From positions 1 to 17,923 of the forward strand of contig CAAFEX010000075.1 of assembly GCA_900762015.1 (NCBI GenBank): a DNA stretch of 17,923 bases. Reading direction: 5' to 3'. Position numbers and translations under genes: made by a program. The notes below the pieces were generated by a model that had not been told where the DNA came from, ran no database searches, and saw only the letters and a program-made list of their open reading frames with translations. Positions 7,860 to 16,010 of this stretch are shown here, piece by piece. Source of the DNA: an uncultured Collinsella sp. (GTDB lineage Bacteria > Actinomycetota > Coriobacteriia > Coriobacteriales > Coriobacteriaceae). Every line of letters begins with the position of its first letter. Within the stretch, counting starts at the first letter, position 1.

Positions 7860-9001
7860 CGGCCCTCATCTCCTTGCTGTTTGGGAATGGTGGCAAACAC
7901 GCGCCAGCCGGGGGAGCTGGCGCGCGGGCCGGCGGTAAAGGTGCCGCCAAGCGCCTCGACGCGCTCGCGCATGGAGCCGAGCCCCATGCCTTCCGCGGCG
8001 CCGCGGCTGCTCGCCTGGGTCCCGCCCGTCCCATCGTCGGTAACGATGAGCTGGTAAAACGACGGATGCTCCATGCATCGTACGGTGACGGTCTGGGCGC
8101 AAGCGTGGCGCATAGCGTTGGAAAGCGCCTCGCGCAGGACCGCCGCAAAACAGTTGGCGACGTTTGCGGGTGCATGCTCGGCCAAAACTTCAAGCTCAAT
8201 CTGCGGGCCGCCGTCCGAGCGCGCGCCTTCAACAATGCGTTCGAGCTGCACGGAAAGGTCGACGGCGTTGTCGTTGAGCGCGTGGACGCTGGCGCGCACG
8301 AGTTGGAGCGCCTCGTCAACCGTGCGTTTGACGTCGGCGAAATCGGCGGCAACCCTGGGCTCGTCGGCATGGACCACGCGCAGGGCTTCGGTTTGAAGCG
8401 AAGCGCGCGTGAGCTGGTGGCCCACGTTATCGTGGATCTCGCGCGCGATGCGGGCGCGTTCGGCGAGCGTCGCGAGTTCGACTTCGTAGTCCTGGCGGTC
8501 GGCGAGGTCGCGGTTGCGTGCTTCGAGTGCCAGGGCGCGTTCTTGCAGCTTGTCGCGGGTGCGACGCATGCGTTCCTGTTCGCGCTCCAGCTGCGCGGTG
8601 CGCAGCGACAGCAACGTGGCGGCGACTGAAAGGATGGCGGTTAGCAGCAGCGTTCGGGTGGTGAGCACGCCGCCACGAAGGTCCGCGACAAGCGCGCAGA
8701 CAAACACGGCGCCAATCGCCAGCGCGGGCCAGATTCGTTCACGGCGCACGCGTCGCGCGATGTCATAGAAGGCAAGGGGTGCGAACGGCATAAATGACGG
8801 CACGAAGATGGCCGCGATGATGTAGGCGTAGCTCGCGGCCTCGCTCGCGCGATGGGCGTGTTCTTCTCGTGCGACTTCCGACGCCGAGGTGGCTATAACG
8901 CCAAGGCAAAACGCCACAACCAGACGAGCGTCCACGGCAAGACCCATGGCGGCCGCAATACAGCACGCCAGCACGATCGATTTGTCGAAAAGCCTGTTCA
9001 T
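7856..9001 (-). CDS. Membrane sensor histidine kinase, NarL-partner type (HisKA_3)
   Basis: The 381-residue reading starts at the ATG at 9001, the first Met before the membrane segments (MNRLFDKSIVL). An upstream Met at 9124 would add 41 charged and Pro-rich residues and is less likely. About five or six hydrophobic segments occupy residues 8-130 with no large extracellular domain, as in intramembrane-sensing kinases. A coiled coil spans about 133-182. The HisKA_3 dimerisation motif REIHDNVGHQLTRA places the phosphorylated His at 190. The ATPase domain has an N-box (LREALSNAMRHA, about 289-300) and G-boxes (VTDDGTGG at 320-327, GMGLGSMRERV at 338-348). It would phosphorylate the response regulator downstream. 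The stimulus is unknown; similar kinases beside ABC-2 exporters sense membrane-active peptides or lipids. Confidence 0.92.
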   Translation of the reverse strand: MNRLFDKSIVLACCIAAAMGLAVDARLVVAFCLGVIATSASEVAREEHAHRASEAASYAYIIAAIFVPSFMPFAPLAFYDIARRVRRERIWPALAIGAVFVCALVADLRGGVLTTRTLLLTAILSVAATLLSLRTAQLEREQERMRRTRDKLQERALALEARNRDLADRQDYEVELATLAERARIAREIHDNVGHQLTRASLQTEALRVVHADEPRVAADFADVKRTVDEALQLVRASVHALNDNAVDLSVQLERIVEGARSDGGPQIELEVLAEHAPANVANCFAAVLREALSNAMRHACAQTVTVRCMEHPSFYQLIVTDDGTGGTQASSRGAAEGMGLGSMRERVEALGGTFTAGPRASSPGWRVFATIPKQQGDEGR

Positions 9002-9007
9002 ACGGGT

Positions 9008-9013
9008 ATTGTA
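9008..9013 (-). promoter_or_regulatory. Candidate -10 box (TACAAT) giving a possibly leaderless kinase mRNA
   Basis: On the minus strand TACAAT lies six bases before the ATG at 9001 (TACAAT-ACCCGT-ATG). A start site about seven bases after the box would fall on the A of the start codon. No Shine-Dalgarno sequence precedes this ATG, consistent with a leaderless transcript. The -35 region is GC-rich and poorly matched. Confidence 0.4.
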
Positions 9014-9097
9014 CGCGAAGCTGCACGTGGTGGAGGGGCCGCCTGGCGCAACCGTGACATTCCTCCCGCACGGTGGGGCGGTCGCGTCAGCGGGCCG

Positions 9098-9126
9098 CGT
9101 GACCAAGCCCTGCACTCGTGACAAAG
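9098..9126. promoter_or_regulatory. Candidate operator between the divergent kinase and exporter operons
   Basis: CGTGACCAAG at 9098-9107 and CGTGACAAAG at 9117-9126 are direct repeats 19 bases apart, about two helical turns. A third CGTGAC lies at 9053-9058. They sit in the roughly 200-base spacer shared by the two divergent transcription units, where the response regulator would be expected to bind. The words are short, so chance is possible. Confidence 0.3.
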
Positions 9127-9199
9127 CTCACTGGTGCGCGCCGCCCGCTCCTGCGATGATGCAATCGTACCGGGCCACGACCAACAGAAGGGCCGCCTC

Positions 9200-10138
9200 A
9201 TGACAGACATCGTCCACGTCGAAAACCTCGTCAAGCGCTATGACGATCTTATCGCGCTCGACCACTTTAACCTGAGCATCGCCCCCGGCGAGATCTTTGG
9301 CCTGCTGGGTCCCAACGGCTCGGGCAAGACCACGTCCATCAACTGTATCCTGCAGCTGCTTGCCTACGACAAAGGCACCATCGAGCTCTTTGGCGAGCCC
9401 ATGACGCCCGCCCGCTACGACCTCAAGCGCCGCATCGGCGTGGTGCCGCAACAGGTGGCGGTGTTCGACGAGCTCACCGTGCGCGAGAACATCGACTATT
9501 TCTGCAGTCTCTACGTCAACGACCGCAAGCGCCGCCGCGCGCTGGTGGACGAGGCGATCGACTTTGTCGGCTTGGGCGACTTTACGAAGTTCCGCCCCGG
9601 CAAGCTCTCGGGCGGCCTGGCGCGTCGCCTCAACATCGCCTGCGGCATCGCGCACAAGCCCGAGCTCATCTTCTTTGACGAGCCCACGGTGGCGGTCGAC
9701 CCGCAGAGTCGCAACGCCATCCTGGAGGGCATCTGCCGCCTGCGCGACGAGGGCGCCACGGTGGTGTATACCAGCCATTATATGGAGGAAGTCGAGCAGA
9801 TCTGCAGCCGCATCATGATCATGGACGGCGGGCGCGTGCTGGCGCAGGGCGCCAACGACGAGCTCAAACGCATGATTCAGATGGGCGAGAAGATCGTGAT
9901 CGAGGTCGGCGAGGTGCCGAGCGCGGCGCTCGGTGCCGTCGCGAGCCTGCCGCATGTCCTGGACCTGTCGGCGACGGCGGGCCAGCTCACGTTTTCGTGC
10001 GAGGCGAGCCCGCATAACCTGACGGACATTCTCGATGCGCTGCGCTCGCATGACGTGGCGCTTGGCCGCATTTATTCCGAGCCGCCGACCCTCAACGACG
10101 TGTTCCTCGAGATCACCGGCCGCGAGCTGCGCGACTAG
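9200..10138 (+). CDS. ABC exporter ATPase subunit (ABC-2 type, drug/antimicrobial exporter class)
   Basis: A 312-residue ATPase that would power the two membrane proteins encoded after it. The ATG at 9200 follows AGAAGGG; the longer frame from 9134 adds 22 residues without homology to the family start. Walker A is GPNGSGKTT (37-45), the Q-loop is near Q84/Q85, the signature is LSGGL (136-140), Walker B with the catalytic Glu is LIFFDEPTVAVD (157-168), and the switch His is H193. The signature has Leu where Gln is usual, which occurs in this subclass. A C-terminal extension of about 90 residues after the nucleotide-binding domain is typical of the CcmA/NatA/LnrL group. The next gene starts 8 bases after the stop. 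The cargo is unknown; export of an amphipathic antimicrobial is inferred from the neighbouring two-component system. Confidence 0.93.
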   Translation: MTDIVHVENLVKRYDDLIALDHFNLSIAPGEIFGLLGPNGSGKTTSINCILQLLAYDKGTIELFGEPMTPARYDLKRRIGVVPQQVAVFDELTVRENIDYFCSLYVNDRKRRRALVDEAIDFVGLGDFTKFRPGKLSGGLARRLNIACGIAHKPELIFFDEPTVAVDPQSRNAILEGICRLRDEGATVVYTSHYMEEVEQICSRIMIMDGGRVLAQGANDELKRMIQMGEKIVIEVGEVPSAALGAVASLPHVLDLSATAGQLTFSCEASPHNLTDILDALRSHDVALGRIYSEPPTLNDVFLEITGRELRD

Positions 10139-10146
10139 GGGGCGCC

Positions 10147-11334
10147 ATGTTCAACACCATTATCATTACGGTCAAGACGCTGCTGCGCCGGCCGAGTACG
10201 TGGGTCTGGGGCGCTCTCTTTCCCATCGCGCTTTCCACGATGTTCATGTTTATGTTTGCGAATCTGAGCTCCGACGGCACGGTCGACCCGGTGCCGGTTG
10301 CCGTCATAGCGGACGAGGCCTGGGACGCCTCGACCTTTAAGGACGTGGCGACGTCGCTTGCCAAGGAGAGCGACGATCAGCTGCTCGAGATTCACGAGTG
10401 CGACGACGCAGCCGATGCGAACCGTGCGCTCAAGTCCGGTGAGGTCGCGGGCATCTACACGGTCGACGACGCAGGCGTACCCAAGCTCACGCTGCTATCG
10501 AGCTACGACAGCTCGCGCGCATCATCGGTGCTCACCGATCGCAGCATTTTGGAGACGGTGGCAAGCTCGTATACACAAAATGCCGAGCTCATGTCCCAGA
10601 TTGCCCAGGACAACCCGGCGGCACTCGCCGACCCCGAGGCGGTTGCGCGCGCCCTGTCGCTCGAGGGCGGCACCCGCCGCGTAAGCCTGACACGCACCAC
10701 GCCCGATGGCACGACCATCTACTATTACGCGCTCTTTGGCCTGGTCGCGATGATGTCTGCCGAGTTTGCTGCCTTGAGCGTCGTCGACCTACAGCCCAAT
10801 CTGTCGGGCCTTGGTGCGCGTCGCTGTGTGGGCGGCCTTTCCAAGACGGCATCGCTGGCCGGCATCTTTATCGGATCGTGGCTGGTTTCCTTTGCCTCGA
10901 TGGCGATCGCGATTGGCTACGTGCGTCTGGTTGTTGGCGTCGACTTTGGCGGGCGCGAGGGGCTCTGTCTGGTGGGCGGCGCTGCCTCCGCGCTTGCCGC
11001 GACGGGCCTGGGGCTCTTTGTGGGCACGCTGCCCGTTAAGGGCGGAAAGGCGTCCAAGTCGGGCATCCTCACAGGCTTTGCCACCACGTGTGCCCTGTTC
11101 GCCGGTCTCTACGGCGAGCCGGCGATGGCGCTTGCCGACGACGTCGCTCGCGCCTGCCCGGCTGAGGGCTGGCTCAATCCCGTCAAGCTCATCTGCGACA
11201 TGTTCAACCGCCTGTATTTCTTTGAGGACCTGGGCCCCTTCGCTGTGCGCGCGGGCGCGCTTGTCCTGATGGCCCTGGTGTTTGTCGCCGCTGCTACGCT
11301 GGTGTTTGGAAGGAGTCGCTATGAGCACCTTTAA
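10147..11334 (+). CDS. ABC-2 type exporter permease, first subunit
   Basis: A 395-residue integral membrane protein. One helix lies at about 20-40 (WVWGALFPIALSTMFMFMF). It is followed by an extracytoplasmic domain of about 150 residues (VPVAVIADEAW, then LTLLSSYDSS) and a cluster of about five helices: 193-213, 233-262, 272-297, 305-325 and 365-388. This one-plus-five layout with a large loop after helix 1 is the ABC2_membrane_3 topology. It starts 8 bases after the ATPase stop and its end overlaps the next permease by 14 bases, so the three genes form one operon. It likely pairs with the second permease as a heterodimer. No substrate can be read from the sequence. Confidence 0.88.
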   Translation: MFNTIIITVKTLLRRPSTWVWGALFPIALSTMFMFMFANLSSDGTVDPVPVAVIADEAWDASTFKDVATSLAKESDDQLLEIHECDDAADANRALKSGEVAGIYTVDDAGVPKLTLLSSYDSSRASSVLTDRSILETVASSYTQNAELMSQIAQDNPAALADPEAVARALSLEGGTRRVSLTRTTPDGTTIYYYALFGLVAMMSAEFAALSVVDLQPNLSGLGARRCVGGLSKTASLAGIFIGSWLVSFASMAIAIGYVRLVVGVDFGGREGLCLVGGAASALAATGLGLFVGTLPVKGGKASKSGILTGFATTCALFAGLYGEPAMALADDVARACPAEGWLNPVKLICDMFNRLYFFEDLGPFAVRAGALVLMALVFVAAATLVFGRSRYEHL

Positions 11335-12526
11335 GACCGCGCTTCGCATGGCGCTGGCGCACCCGTTCTACCTGCTCATTTATACGGTGTTCATCTCGCT
11401 CATGGGCGTGTTCATTGCGGCGTCGGTGAGCTGGAACTCGTCGCAGCTCACCGAGTACAAGCCCTACGATGCCAACGTGATCGTGGTCGACCGCGACGAC
11501 AGCGACCTTTCGCGTGCGCTTACCAAGCATCTGGGTTCGCGCTTTGAGCTGGTCACGGGCGTCGACGACGATACGTACGATCTTGCGGACGCGCTTTCCA
11601 AGAGCAACAGCGCCAAGGGTAGCGCCGACTGCGTGTTCTCTATCCCGGAGGGGTTTGAGGGCGACCTCGTTGCAGCCGCTCGCGCGGGGGAGTCCCTGCC
11701 CAAGCTCGATGTCACCTACGGTGCCGGCACCATGGCGGCGGCGCTTTCGTCTGCCGAGGCCTCGCGCTGGATCTCGCTCGCGGGCGCTGCGGCGGCGCTT
11801 GAGCCCGCTGCTTCTAACGGCGACGTTGCCAAGGCTGCCGAACACGCGGCCACCGAGCGTGCCGAGGTCGAGATCGAGCAGGTCAAGGTCGACTCGACTG
11901 CCGCCGCCACGCTCGAGTCGTACTTCAACTTTGGCGCGTACGCGATCATCTCGTCGGTCATCGTGTCGGTGGGACTGGTGTTCTCGGGCATGAACGAGCC
12001 CGAGCGTGTGCGCCGCATGGAGGCCGGCCCGGTCTCCGAGCGCCAGCGCTCGCTTGCCGTGTTCGCGGCTGCTGCAGTGCTCACCGTCTGCATCTGGTTT
12101 GTGTCGAGCATGATGGGCGTCGTGGGCTTTGCCGGCGCGGTTGCCGAGGTCGGCGTGGGTCGTGTGTGCCTGGCGCTGGCGGCGACGTTTGCCCTGGCGT
12201 GCACGCCTCTGGCCGTTGGCTTTGCGCTGTCGAGCCTGGGTGCGCGCGAGGAGCTGCTTAACGGTGTGGGCAACCTGCTCGGCATGCTCATGACGTTTTT
12301 GGGCGGCGCCTGGATGCCGCTGTCGCTGATGGGTTCGGCCGTGCAGACGGTGGCGCACTTTGTGCCGACGTATTGGGTGAACGACGCGATTAGCAAGGCG
12401 CTCGCCTCGGACCTGACGTCTGCCGTGTTGGGCGACATCGCCTGCGACCTAGGCGTCACGGCACTCTTTGCCGTGGCCATCGCCGCCGTAGGCCTCGCCC
12501 TCGCACGCACCAAATCCCGCGCCTAG
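11321..12526 (+). CDS. ABC-2 type exporter permease, second subunit
   Basis: A 401-residue partner of the preceding permease with the same topology: helix 1 at about 17-36, a soluble domain to about 200 (VIVVDRDDSDLSRAL near its start), then five or so helices. Near the end, GGAWMPLSLM and VPTYWVNDAISKAL match the conserved C-terminal region of ABC-2 permeases. The ATG at 11321 follows AAGGAG at a 5-base spacing, far better than the earlier Met at 11282. The first 14 bases overlap the previous gene, which indicates coupled translation. The gene order of ATPase and two permeases beside a NarL-type two-component pair is that of LnrLMN-like exporters. The exact function is inference. Confidence 0.88.
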   Translation: MSTFKTALRMALAHPFYLLIYTVFISLMGVFIAASVSWNSSQLTEYKPYDANVIVVDRDDSDLSRALTKHLGSRFELVTGVDDDTYDLADALSKSNSAKGSADCVFSIPEGFEGDLVAAARAGESLPKLDVTYGAGTMAAALSSAEASRWISLAGAAAALEPAASNGDVAKAAEHAATERAEVEIEQVKVDSTAAATLESYFNFGAYAIISSVIVSVGLVFSGMNEPERVRRMEAGPVSERQRSLAVFAAAAVLTVCIWFVSSMMGVVGFAGAVAEVGVGRVCLALAATFALACTPLAVGFALSSLGAREELLNGVGNLLGMLMTFLGGAWMPLSLMGSAVQTVAHFVPTYWVNDAISKALASDLTSAVLGDIACDLGVTALFAVAIAAVGLALARTKSRA

Positions 12527-12550
12527 TCTGAAATAAATCCTAGGCCTCGC

Positions 12551-12600
12551 TCCAAAAATAGTTCGCCAAGGTTTACTATTACGCTTATAAAGTAGTACGA
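12551..12600 (+). promoter_or_regulatory. AT-rich probable promoter region of the MacB/FtsX-type operon
   Basis: This 50-base stretch is markedly A/T-rich among very GC-rich genes and contains TTTACT, TTATAA and a TACTA/TAGTA inverted pair. It lies in the 95-base gap between the exporter operon and the next ATPase. No textbook -35/-10 pair with 17-base spacing is evident, so only the region is proposed. Confidence 0.3.
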
Positions 12601-12621
12601 GGCTAACAATGGGGGGATACC

Positions 12622-13335
12622 ATGGCAACGCAGGAAGCCTATGTCCGGGTTAAGGATCTTAAAAAGCACTACGGCGACGGTGATGCGCGCCTGACGGTAC
12701 TCGATGGCATCGACACGTCCATCAACCGCGGCGAGATCTGCGTCATGCTGGGGCCCTCGGGTTCGGGCAAGTCGACCTTTCTCAACCTCATTGGCGGCCT
12801 GGAGGATGCCGACGGCGGCTCCATCATGGTGGACGGCTGCGACCTCACGGTGCTCAAGCCTACCGACCTGGGTGAGTACCGCCGCCGTGAGCTGGGCTTC
12901 GTCTTCCAGTTCTACAATCTGGTGCCCGACCTCACCATCAAGGAGAACATCGAGGTCACGGCGCACCTGTCCAAAAACCCGCTCAATGTCGACGACCTGC
13001 TGCGTTCGCTGGGCCTCTACGAGCACCGCAACAAGTTCCCGCGCCAAGTTTCGGGTGGCCAGCAGCAGCGCTGTGCCATCGGCCGCGCGCTCGTCAAAAA
13101 CCCAGGTCTGCTGCTGTGCGACGAGCCTACGGGCGCGCTCGACTATAAGACGTCCAAGGAAATCCTGCAGCTCATGGAGGATGTCAATCACGAGCACGGC
13201 TGCACCATCATCATCGTCACGCACAACGCCGCCATCGCTCGCATGGCCAACCGCGTGCTGCGCCTGCGCGACGGGCGCATCGTCGAGGATGAGCTCAACG
13301 AGTCGCCCGTCGCGGCCGCCGAGCTCGATTGGTAG
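12622..13335 (+). CDS. ABC transporter ATPase, MacB/LolD-like
   Basis: A 237-residue ATPase typical in length and motifs of the MacB/LolD/FtsE group, which uses ATP to drive mechanotransmission by FtsX-like permeases rather than ordinary transport through a pore. Walker A is GPSGSGKST (44-52), the Q-loop is Q96 in FVFQFYNLVPDLT, the signature is VSGGQQQR (143-150), Walker B is LLLCDEPTGALD (163-174), and the switch His is H201. The start ATG follows GGGGGGAT. The permease gene begins 8 bases after the stop, so the two are co-transcribed. The substrate is unknown: lipoprotein, peptide or cell-envelope remodelling roles are all possible. Confidence 0.94.
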   Translation: MATQEAYVRVKDLKKHYGDGDARLTVLDGIDTSINRGEICVMLGPSGSGKSTFLNLIGGLEDADGGSIMVDGCDLTVLKPTDLGEYRRRELGFVFQFYNLVPDLTIKENIEVTAHLSKNPLNVDDLLRSLGLYEHRNKFPRQVSGGQQQRCAIGRALVKNPGLLLCDEPTGALDYKTSKEILQLMEDVNHEHGCTIIIVTHNAAIARMANRVLRLRDGRIVEDELNESPVAAAELDW

Positions 13336-13343
13336 GCGGCGCC

Positions 13344-16010
13344 ATGACACCTCTCGCAAAACGTCTCCCGCGCGAGCTGCGCCGCAATATCGGCAAGTAC
13401 CTGGGCATCTTTTTGCTTATGTGCGGAAGCATCGCCCTTACATCGGGCTTTTTGCTTGCGGCCCACTCCATCGGCTGCCTTATCGACGACATGCGCGATG
13501 CGTACACGATTGAGGACGGCCGCGTGACCACTTCCTTCGAGGCTACCGACGATCAGCTCAAGGCAGCCGAGGACGCGGCCGACGACATCGGCGGCGTCAC
13601 GCTCTACAAGAATTTCTCCATCGACGCCATCATCAAAAAGACCGCCGTCGACGACGGCACCAAGCGCACGCTGCGCACCTATGCGCACCGCACCAAGGTC
13701 GATATCGCGTCCTACTGTGAGGGCAGGCAGCCCAAGACGGACGATGAGGTGGCAATCGACCGCGTCTTCGCCACCAACAACGACCTCGCCGTGGGCGATA
13801 AGGTCGAGCTCGAGGGCCGCACCTACACCATCTGCGGCATCATGACCCAGCCCGATAGCCAGGCGCTGTTCCTCAACAATTCGGACTTTACGGTGAACAC
13901 CATCACCTATGGCGTGGCCGAGGTCACCGACGCCGGCTTTGCCGCGCTTGAGGACGCCGGCGGCGCACCCGCCTACACCTACTCCTTCACCTTTGCCGAT
14001 CGCGATCTCTCCATCGCGGACCGCACCGATGCGGAGCAGGATATGGTCGAGGCACTGACCGGAGCCGATGCGCGCGTGGACGATCTGATCGATGCCGATT
14101 CCAACCAGGGCATTGGCTATGCGCGCGACGACGTGGACGGCGACTCCATGATGTGGATGACGCTGCTCGACATCATCATCGTGATTATGGCGTTCGTCTT
14201 TGTGGTCCTTACCGACGCCACCATCGAGGAGGAGAGCGCCATCATCGGCACGCTGCTCGCCAGCGGCTATCGTCGACGCGAGATCGTCCTGCACTACCTG
14301 GCACTTCCCGCCATCGTGGGCGTGGTCGCGGCGTTTTTGGGCACTGCGCTCGGCGTTGTGTTCTTTACCGAGCCCATGCGCAGCCTCTATTACGGTTCGT
14401 ACAGTCTGCCGCCTTTCCAGGTGTACTGGAGCTGGGAGATCTTTGTGAAGTGCGCCGTGGTTCCCGCCGTCGCGCTCATCCTCATCACGCTGGTGGGTTT
14501 GCTTCGCAAAATGGGCAAGACGCCGTTGCAGTTCCTTCGTCACGAGGCGAGCGGCAAATCGGGCACCAAGTGCGGCTTGCAACTGCCAGAGCGCATGGGT
14601 TTTGTTTCCCGCTTCCGCCTGCGTATCTTCCTGCGCAATCTGGGCAACTTCGCCACGCTCTTCGTGGGCATTGCGTTTGCGTCGCTGCTGCTGCTCTTTG
14701 GCCTGGCGATTCTGCCCACGATGACGCACTATGCGGACAATCTCGAGACGAGTCTGGTCGCCGAGCACCAGTACACGCTCAAGGCGCCGCTGGAGCTCGA
14801 GGGCGCTGCCGAGGAGCGCGAGCAGTGGTCGGCACTCGAGCGCTTGCAGTCGGTGGACGGTGCGCTGCTTTCTGCCGCCCAGGATGCGGATGATGAGCTT
14901 GACGACGCGGCCGATGCGGCGCAGGCGGCGGCCGATGCCGCGACCGACGCTCCGTCTGCCGAGAGCCTGGCTGCAGCGCAGGACGCGCTTGCGGCGGTTC
15001 AGGACAAGAAAGATGCGCTTTACGCGCGCCTTGATGATCTTGCCAGTGCTCTCGGCTGCGACCGCGACGAGGCTATCGACCTGATCGATAAGGCCTCGAA
15101 GATCGATACCGACAACGACGACATTCATCCCGTCAATACGGCCGATAACGGTTCAGCGAAGATTGCGCAGGCCGAGAAATATGCCGTCTACCAGCTGCAA
15201 TACGACCGCGGTGACGGAAATGGGCAGGAGACGATTTCCATTTACGGCGCCTCGCCCGATTCGCGCTACTGGAAAGACCTCGATGTGGGCGACGGTCGCG
15301 TCGTCTTTGGCGGCGGCTTGCTCGACAAGTTTGGCTGGAGCGAGGGCCAGAAGGTCGCGCTCCACGACAAGTACGAGGGCAAGGATTATTCCCTCGAGTA
15401 CGAGGGCAAGGACGCCACCTGGGGCTCCAAGTCGGACATGAATATCTACATGAGCATCGACGACTTTAACGAGCTGCTCGGTAACGACGCCGCCTACTTT
15501 AACGGCTATGTGAGCGACGAGAAGCTCGACCTCGATGCTCGTTACCTTGCCGGCGACACCACGCCCGACGACATGCGCGCCGTGGGCGACCAGTTTATCG
15601 GCATGATGAGCGACCTCATCGGGATGATGGTCGGCCTCTCAGTCTTCATCTTCCTTCTTTTCATGTACCTGCTGACCAAGGCTGTGATCGACCACAGCGC
15701 CCGTTCGATCAGCTATATGAAAGTCTTTGGCTATCGCGATAGCGAGATCTCGCATCTGTACATCCGCTCGATCACGCTGTGCGTGGCGGCGTCGCTCGTG
15801 CTGAGCCTGCCGGTCATTATTGGCTCGCTCACGGCCATCTTCCGCTCGATGCTGCTCGCCTACAACGGCAATATCGAGATCTACGTGCCCGCTTGGTCCA
15901 TGGCTGCGTGCGTGGGCATTGGCTTTGCGACCTACCTGGTCGTGGCGCTGCTACACACGCGCTCTATCAAGCGCGTCAGCCTGGCCGAGGCCCTCAAAGT
16001 CCAAGAGTAG
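13344..16010 (+). CDS. Large FtsX-like ABC permease with two extracytoplasmic domains
   Basis: An 888-residue permease made of two FtsX-type halves. Half 1 has a helix at about 20-40, an extracytoplasmic domain to about 269 and helices near 271-294, 313-341 and 365-391. Half 2 has a helix near 430-455, a long extracytoplasmic domain to about 753 and helices near 754-779, 810-835 and 851-873. After helices 2 and 6 the FtsX hallmark appears as ESAIIGTLLASGYRRREI and RSISYMKVFGYRDSEI. The second outer domain contains an Ala/Asp-rich predicted coiled coil at about 509-578. I chose the ATG at 13344, 8 bases after the ATPase stop, although its Shine-Dalgarno is weak; a TTG at 13329 would add five residues. 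It probably works with the preceding ATPase on an envelope or extracellular substrate that cannot be named from sequence. Confidence 0.9.
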   Translation: MTPLAKRLPRELRRNIGKYLGIFLLMCGSIALTSGFLLAAHSIGCLIDDMRDAYTIEDGRVTTSFEATDDQLKAAEDAADDIGGVTLYKNFSIDAIIKKTAVDDGTKRTLRTYAHRTKVDIASYCEGRQPKTDDEVAIDRVFATNNDLAVGDKVELEGRTYTICGIMTQPDSQALFLNNSDFTVNTITYGVAEVTDAGFAALEDAGGAPAYTYSFTFADRDLSIADRTDAEQDMVEALTGADARVDDLIDADSNQGIGYARDDVDGDSMMWMTLLDIIIVIMAFVFVVLTDATIEEESAIIGTLLASGYRRREIVLHYLALPAIVGVVAAFLGTALGVVFFTEPMRSLYYGSYSLPPFQVYWSWEIFVKCAVVPAVALILITLVGLLRKMGKTPLQFLRHEASGKSGTKCGLQLPERMGFVSRFRLRIFLRNLGNFATLFVGIAFASLLLLFGLAILPTMTHYADNLETSLVAEHQYTLKAPLELEGAAEEREQWSALERLQSVDGALLSAAQDADDELDDAADAAQAAADAATDAPSAESLAAAQDALAAVQDKKDALYARLDDLASALGCDRDEAIDLIDKASKIDTDNDDIHPVNTADNGSAKIAQAEKYAVYQLQYDRGDGNGQETISIYGASPDSRYWKDLDVGDGRVVFGGGLLDKFGWSEGQKVALHDKYEGKDYSLEYEGKDATWGSKSDMNIYMSIDDFNELLGNDAAYFNGYVSDEKLDLDARYLAGDTTPDDMRAVGDQFIGMMSDLIGMMVGLSVFIFLLFMYLLTKAVIDHSARSISYMKVFGYRDSEISHLYIRSITLCVAASLVLSLPVIIGSLTAIFRSMLLAYNGNIEIYVPAWSMAACVGIGFATYLVVALLHTRSIKRVSLAEALKVQE

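Noticed and set aside
9002..9124. Upstream Met extension of the histidine kinase (41 extra residues)
   Set aside because: The extension is Pro/Thr/Arg-rich, lies in the divergent promoter spacer, and would precede the first membrane helix. The ATG at 9001 with TACAAT in front is more plausible.
9134..9199. Earlier Met for the exporter ATPase
   Set aside because: It adds 22 residues not expected in the family. The ATG at 9200 has an upstream AGAAGGG and starts directly before the first beta strand.
11294..12513. Minus-strand frames opposite the second ABC-2 permease (11294-12358 and 11716-12513)
   Set aside because: They overlap a well-supported permease, have biased composition, and have no motif or supporting context.
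12521..12545. GCCTAG/CTAGGC stem at the end of the exporter operon considered as a terminator
   Set aside because: It is only 6 bp with a 13-base loop, overlaps the stop codon and is not followed by a T-run.
13329..13343. TTG start for the FtsX-like permease overlapping the ATPase gene
   Set aside because: No ribosome site precedes it and only five residues are gained. The ATG 8 bases after the ATPase stop is the simpler choice, though not proven.
13188..15128. 646-residue minus-strand open frame opposite the ATPase end and FtsX-like permease
   Set aside because: The composition (His, Arg, Gly and Val rich, no domain) is that of an antisense shadow. The plus-strand frame has convincing membrane helices and FtsX motifs.
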